64,000 nucleotides of DNA from Eretmocerus hayati (Eukaryota; Arthropoda; Insecta; Hymenoptera; Aphelinidae): positions 10,085,736-10,149,735 of the forward strand of contig CM056742.1 in assembly GCA_029851415.1 (NCBI GenBank), read 5' to 3'. The translations under genes were made by a program, and so were the position numbers. The notes beneath the pieces are model-generated. The model had not been told where the DNA came from. It did not search any database and saw only the letters and a program-made list of their open reading frames with translations. The stretch's first letter is position 1, and every line of letters begins with the position of its first letter. Below are positions 59,041 to 64,000 of the stretch, piece after piece.

Positions 59041-59319
59041 CTAATAGAAGTGCAGAGACGTGGTAGGGGGAATATTAAAAAGTACATGAATGAATTCCCT
59101 GCAGGGATAAAAAAGATAGTCAGGAGGGTCATCCAAAATCACTTTAAATCCCGCGTATAATTGAGGAAGAAAATCAATTATCGTTTGATCGACATATTCT
59201 GTAACTCGTGCTCGGGGAGCTCGACGGATGTAATCCATGGCTAGTTCTTGACGAGAGGTTATGGCAACTTCAGAATCCAGTAAATTCAGTACTTTTGATT
59301 CTTTTGAGAGGCTCATCAT
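59041..59319 (-). CDS. Unassigned 92-residue open frame
   Basis: It begins MMSLSKESKVLNLLDSEV and continues through RRAPRARVTEYVDQTIIDF to FYPCREFIHVLFNI before a stop. The composition and codon pattern look protein-like and helical. It lies in DNA absent from the A and B introns, on the strand opposite to the zinc-finger gene. I recognise no family. It could be an exon of a captured gene or a transposon remnant. Confidence 0.25.
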   Translation of the reverse strand: MMSLSKESKVLNLLDSEVAITSRQELAMDYIRRAPRARVTEYVDQTIIDFLPQLYAGFKVILDDPPDYLFYPCREFIHVLFNIPPTTSLHFY

Positions 59320-60454
59320 TTCTTTCCTCTGGTTTTATAATCGACGAATCACTTTAGTCGGATGGAGCCAAGACTCTGATATCCAATATTTTATTGTAAT
59401 ATGAGATTACACACAGAATTGAAACTAACACATTAGATATGGAAAATCATTCGTCAAGTTGAAATCTAAATTCTTAATGCATGACTGACCTCTTCAACTA
59501 TTTCTCTCATGATTTTCCGATTGTTCCAATTGATAATATTTTTCTACCTTCCGGGTCTATTTATAACTGATCTTATTCGATTCCCCACCCATTTTTTTAT
59601 GACTATGTTTTGATGTATAGATGGATATAGGGTGTTGAAAGGCATCAGAATTTTTGCGGTTCTTGTCGTGATTTCCAGATTATATTTCATCGAGTAACTG
59701 AACAACGTAATCATTAATGTAATCTAATGATCGTCCGGTGGAAATAACAAAGTTCAGGATTCGCAATAACGAGATTTTCAAGAGGTTCACGATTTTTCAG
59801 CTGAGATTCTCATTTTGTCGAGATTCTTTGTTTCAAGACAAATTTGAAACCTCGTCTGAGGGACGAGTCATAAAAGCTCAATAAATCTCGGAATCTCCGG
59901 AACCCTAATCATTGAGGAAGGGGTTATTGAGTGCTGAGATATTGCCTGGAGTACTATCATCACAAAAGGTTCCCATTCTTCTTGATCAAAATACATGGAT
60001 TGGCTATTTCATGATTCCGTACTAGAAGTTCAATATAACATGGACTAATATTCAAGGTACTACTACTGATCAAGATGAGCAGCAACATCATCAAGGATAC
60101 GAGGACAGCTCTCAAGAACCAGGGACTCCGACTTTAGGTAATTTAACTCACTCATACTCTCTAAAATTAGACTATGTCATGGACTCGTCGACAGTTTCAA
60201 TGTCATCGAGATATATTGAAATCCTTAGAGCTACTAGAGAATCATGAGCCGATTGAAAGATTGAACTCTGAATTAAAACTTACGTTTCCTAATGCACTCG
60301 GTTTGATCCATCAAGTCTGAAACCATCTAAAAATGGCTAGATATCTCGTTTTTGTACTTAATTCACTCCTATGGAGGTTCGGATTAGGCGCATCGCACGT
60401 AGAATTTTATAAAACATTCGCGAACATCACTTATCACACTGCTCATCTAAGGTA

Positions 60455-61365
60455 CACTACCGGTCAAAAGTCTGAGGACACCTGGGAATCAAGCTGATGA
60501 TTTTCAGAGTTGGGAATCTCAGAACCTGTTGGTCGTAGAGAGCTCTGCGTGGTTGCATTTTTTAGCTCATATCAAACTCTATCAAATCTATTTTCTTTAT
60601 TTCCCGTCCTGCGTAATATACCAGAGACACTCGAGTCAGAAAAATGACTTTTTCGCAATTTTTCAGGCAAGGTACGAATGCCTGTCGATTTTGGAGAGGT
60701 TGTTGGATTGCTATGAGACCAATGGCATCTTCAAGCCCATGAAAAGACCTTCGAGAAATTCGTTTTTGAACGTTTCTCTAAGTGGTTCTAGTCCCGAGAT
60801 CCAAGTGATTTAGTGAGGGAGTTTCTCTCTCAAAAATCCCTTAATAATCCAAATTGATGAGAAACAGCCCACTTTGGGGCAGCTGACACTCATTTCCGCA
60901 AGAGTTTGACTCATTGTCGAGAGAGCCATCGAAAATGAAGGCTACCGACCTTGGACTGGGCTGTTTCTCATCATTTTTGGATTAACCGTGTAATTCTTTA
61001 AGGGAAAAACACTCGCAGACAATCTGTCATATCTCAATGCTAGAACCACTTTGAGAGACGTTCGAAAACGGTTTTTCAAGGTTTTTTTCATGGGCTTGAA
61101 GACGTCATCGGTCTCATAGCGATCCAACAATCTTTTCGAAATCGGCAGGCGTTCGTACCTTGCCTCAAAAAATTGCGAAAAAAGTAAAAAAAATTCTGAC
61201 TCGTGTGTCTCCGACGGAAAATATTGAAAATAGATTCGAAAGTGCTGGATGTTAGCTACAAAAGGAACCATGCAAAGCTCTCTACGGCCAATAGGTTTTG
61301 AGATATTCAACTCTGAAAATCATCAGCTTGATTGCGAGGTGTCTTCAGACTTTTGACCGGTAGTG
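60455..61365. mobile_element. Tc1/mariner-type foldback, 911 bp, TA-flanked
   Basis: The ends CACTACCGGTCAAAAGT and ACTTTTGACCGGTAGTG are bordered by TA on both sides (60453-60454, 61366-61367), as in Tc1-type elements. The two halves continue to match as inverted repeats through the interior. For example GTAGAGAGCTCTGCGTGGTT faces its diverged complement, and GGCAAGGTACGAATGCCTG faces another. It is non-autonomous. The corresponding A and B introns lack it. Confidence 0.85.
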
Positions 61366-62160
61366 TATCACAATGAGGATTCTTACAATTTTGGTCATTC
61401 GTGAATTTTCTGGGGATGTATTTTTCATGAGGAAGTTTAATTCAATCCACTGGAACACGCAAGTAGAGTCAAACCTGATCAGAATTTCAGGAATTCGTAG
61501 AGTAGTGTCCGTGCAGTGACAAGTCATCTTTGATAATTTCAAAATTTGTCCGAATAATATTTTGAAAGCAGTCTCGGAATTCAGAGATCGTTAGTTGACC
61601 TTAATTACCATACAGGAAAGCTAGTTAGTAAATGAAAAAGATGATAGAATCTCGAGGTCATGAAATATTGGCATAGGTGTATGAGATTCAACTATATTGT
61701 TGACGCGGGTCCTTCAGGATCCACCAGGCACTTATGGATTCAGGGACGTGTTCAGATTATGTATTTTCTTCGACCACTAAGGAGAGAAAGATCCGTTCTT
61801 TTTAGATCTGATTTGAACACAGAATTGCTCCGAAATCACATCTACCATGCAATATAGACATTTTGATACAAGAATATAGAAACGAGTTTGGCTCCCGTTT
61901 ATTGAACCACGGTTTTCAAAAATCTGTGCGTAAAAGTCGATACACTGTGCACAAATTTCACTTTCCCGCACATTATGTCAAAATCGTTCTCAAAGAGTTA
62001 CTACGAGACAATTGTCACAACTTTCGTTCTTTACTTTGTGTATCTATAAAATAGAACCATCCATATAGCACAATCTTTGCAGAATAATAGAACGACGAAG
62101 ATCGTGGTTTGCCCACATCAAATGGAATTATGGATACCGATGAATATGATTTTTTTGTAG

Positions 62161-62342
62161 GACCAGGTCATCACGGCTCAATTGATGTTCTATCGAGAGT
62201 TCTCGAAACTGATCTAGATGTGGTTTCGTGCAACGCAGCTACCAGGAGACAACTAGAAAGCATAACTGACGATATTTGTTCATCTTTCTACGATAAATGT
62301 GGCAATTCAATTAACAACAACAAGAATTTCGAAAGTGAATAG
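62161..62342 (+). CDS. Zinc-finger gene C, terminal exon
   Basis: It enters in phase 1 after TTTTTTTGTAG and reads GPGHHGSIDVLSRVLETDLD to a TAG stop. The helical segment (RRQLESITDDICSSFY) matches A and B. The tail after SSFY differs and is 10 residues longer (CGNSINNNKNFESE), so the C-terminus has changed by substitution or indel near the stop. Confidence 0.7.
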
Positions 62343-62630
62343 ATTCTGCGAAGAAGAAGAGCTTGGTGCAGTAATGAAACAAATCAAACATACAGCAGGC
62401 AACTGTGATTATGTGGCAATAGTAAAATTATTACAGTACATCTCATGATAACATCGATATTCAACTCAGAACTTCATGTTTTGCTTTTCTATTCGATACA
62501 TAATATATCTTAGGATCCAAGACTGAGGTTCTAAAAGCGAGGATCCAAGTTTGAAAGATATTAGGAAGAAATTGAACAAATAAAACGCCTCATTACCATT
62601 ATTATCAGTTTCATTCATTTAAGTATCCCC

Positions 62631-63120
62631 CAAAAAGGAGTAGCCGGGTAGACATGGTGAATCGGCCCTTGTCAGTATGGCCCCCGGAGTGATTTCTTCC
62701 AATTCCTAACACCAAAGTACCAAAACAAGGTTCGTTGGATCTAAGTCACCTCTATCGTGTACGGCACCCTAAAACCTGTCCGAAAGATACAAGGAATCGA
62801 TGTTCCATCAACTGAATCGCATTTTAACGTATCTTGATGACTCGTTCTGAATTCTTCCCTACACATATTCAAAACATTACCAAAAACGAATAGACATTCT
62901 TGTTACCACAAAATTTAATTAGGGCTCCTGAAAAAATTTGAGAAAATTGAAAATTGATTTTTGACACATATGTCCATGGTTTCAATGAGATGTGACCATT
63001 TATCTCATTGTATTTACCGGCTCATTTTGCATCGGAAATCACTTTGAAATATATTGTTTCTGGTGGTCGGAGGTTGATGTGATTTCAATGAAAACGACTT
63101 CTTGAAGAGGTCGAATTGAT
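62631..63120. other. Non-coding DNA after unit C
   Basis: No gene, RNA or clear repeat recognised. Confidence 0.35.
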
Positions 63121-63199
63121 GCAGTAGAACCCGAGATCTATCTGGCCCAAAAAATAAAAAAAACCAAGGTACATACACAGCCCCACAAAAAAAGAAAGT

Positions 63200-63520
63200 T
63201 CTGATCTAACTCCCAAACCATGCTACCTTTATGTTTTTGGGGTCGCTGAACTCGAACTCGGGGTCAGTTTGGTCCCAGCACGTTGAGATTTTGACACAAC
63301 CCCAAATAATAACAATTTCACAAAATCGATCGGAGATCACAACCAAACCATACTAAATACAGTTTTGTGGAGTGACTATAGGTTTTTGAGGTCGCTGAAT
63401 CCAAATCCGAGGTAAATTTGGCCCAGCATAGCAAAGTTCTGACATAACCTCAAAATTTCGTGATTTTTCGAGAATACATGAAGGTGGTGATCAAACCATA
63501 CTTTGTTTTGCATAATCATG
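63200..63520 (+). repeat. Tandem repeat, about 140-bp period
   Basis: Units begin near CCAAACCATGC (63216), CCAAACCATAC (63344) and TCAAACCATAC (63493). The first two share GTTTTTG.GGTCGCTGAA, then CCAGCA and GACA.AACC. About two and a half units. Confidence 0.6.
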
Positions 63521-63680
63521 TTTAGTAGCATCTTATAACCGACATATCACGACGGTGTATCACACTTTAACAGATCGTTTAAGATCATTTATCGGCCTTT
63601 ACATGTATTATCTCTAACCTATCACTATACTCATTTATCGAATAGTTCGTTCTAGGCCCTACATTGCACATGCAGTTGAC

Positions 63681-63986
63681 TTGTTATTGACCCATGCATG
63701 CAAGAAAATGGTTCCTGTCGAGCCTGGTCGTCTGATGACCGGCGTGTCTCCAAGCAAATTCTTTGCCAAGTGTGTCAGACCAGATGGTTATGCCTCCATT
63801 GACCAGGCAACTTACCTTTTCTGTGAGGGTGTTGCAAATGTTACCGCCGAGAAGGAGTACAAAATAGTTCATGAGCGTATTATCGAAAGCCACCGACCAC
63901 GTGTCGCCGGATTGCATATAGTCCTGCATACAGCGACTCTGGCTTATTTACTATCACTAAGGCTAACCGTGCTCATGAGTTTTTAG
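63681..63986 (+). CDS. Unassigned open frame near the window edge
   Basis: About 100 residues, with a segment PSKFFAKCVRPDGYASIDQ and NVTAEKEYKIVHERIIES that looks protein-like. The DNA here is less AT-rich than its surroundings. An overlapping minus-strand frame of 81 residues is also open. I recognise no family and no splice context. It may be part of a gene or transposon continuing beyond the window. Confidence 0.25.
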   Translation: MLLTHACKKMVPVEPGRLMTGVSPSKFFAKCVRPDGYASIDQATYLFCEGVANVTAEKEYKIVHERIIESHRPRVAGLHIVLHTATLAYLLSLRLTVLMSF

Positions 63987-64000
63987 ACAATTCCCTCCTC

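Larger units (their letters stand above)
58637..62160 (+). other. Last intron of zinc-finger gene C
   Basis: About 3.5 kb with donor GTGAGC and acceptor TTTTTTTGTAG. It holds a 911-bp Tc1/mariner-type foldback (60455-61365) and fragments resembling the piggyBac left end. One such fragment (60363-60400) has ATTAGGCGCAT..CACGTAGAATT; another at 61707-61723 has GGGTCCTTCAGGATCCA. It also holds a minus-strand open frame at 59041-59319 that has no paralogue in A or B. Confidence 0.55.
45810..62630 (+). repeat. Segmental duplication unit C (older copy, interrupted)
   Basis: Collinear matches to A include 45833-45900 with about 4060-4130, 46080-46560 with about 5440-5920, 47600-47816 with about 8240-8460, 53813-54560 with about 8463-9740 (lacking about 500 bp), 55600-55900, 56840-57700, 57596-58720 with the zinc-finger exon, 59930-60230, and 62040-62620 with about 12770-13360. 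Divergence is well above A versus B. Between 47816 and 53813 about 6 kb of unrelated repeats is inserted. Confidence 0.85.

Overview
This window is eukaryotic, almost certainly an insect nuclear genome. It is AT-rich, has short coding exons with clear GT..AG introns, a C2H2 zinc-finger gene family, and a dense load of animal DNA transposons: piggyBac, P-element-like, Harbinger-like and Tc1/mariner-like elements plus several foldback elements. Short runs of the insect telomeric motif TTAGG, and the general look of the repeats, would fit a hymenopteran, but the order cannot be proven from this sequence. No bacterial-type operons, rRNA genes or CRISPR arrays were seen.

The window is built around three copies of one zinc-finger locus, called A, B and C here. 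A (1 to about 14458) and B (about 22886 to 37443) are a recent direct duplication, mostly about 95-99% identical by eye. An 8.4-kb spacer separates them. C (about 45810 to 62630) is an older, more diverged and partly deleted copy, interrupted by about 6 kb of inserted repeats (47817-53812). In each copy I can assign three exons: an acidic, Ser/Asp-rich exon, a large zinc-finger exon and a short terminal exon. All are joined by phase-1 introns. A small upstream exon is probable, but the true start codon is unresolved. The finger array differs between copies: A has lost the Cys pair of one finger through a 21-bp deletion, and C has one extra finger.

The A-B spacer (14459-22885) holds a P-element transposase relic on the minus strand, a relic of an integrase-core (DDE) transposase on the minus strand, a pair of 205-bp direct repeats, and a probable LTR-retrotransposon fragment. 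That fragment has a primer-binding site matching tRNA-Trp and, about 60 bp upstream of it, a hammerhead-ribozyme-like core. After B comes a complete 4.47-kb piggyBac element with TTAA flanks, subterminal palindromes and a broken transposase. It carries a nested 973-bp element. Next are a foldback element inserted in a minisatellite, and then copy C.

The insertion in C contains a 1.73-kb foldback with about 788-bp arms, a purine-poor satellite punctuated by six GC-rich blocks, and a short tandem repeat. Further elements in C (a Harbinger-like element, a 1007-bp foldback with 4-bp target duplication, and a 911-bp Tc1/mariner-type foldback) sit mainly in introns. Because A, B and C give filled and empty sites, the relative order of several insertions can be read directly.

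Limits: alignments and identities were judged by eye. Exon models rest on splice motifs, phase and paralogue comparison, without transcripts. The A/B duplication could in principle be a haplotype artefact of assembly.
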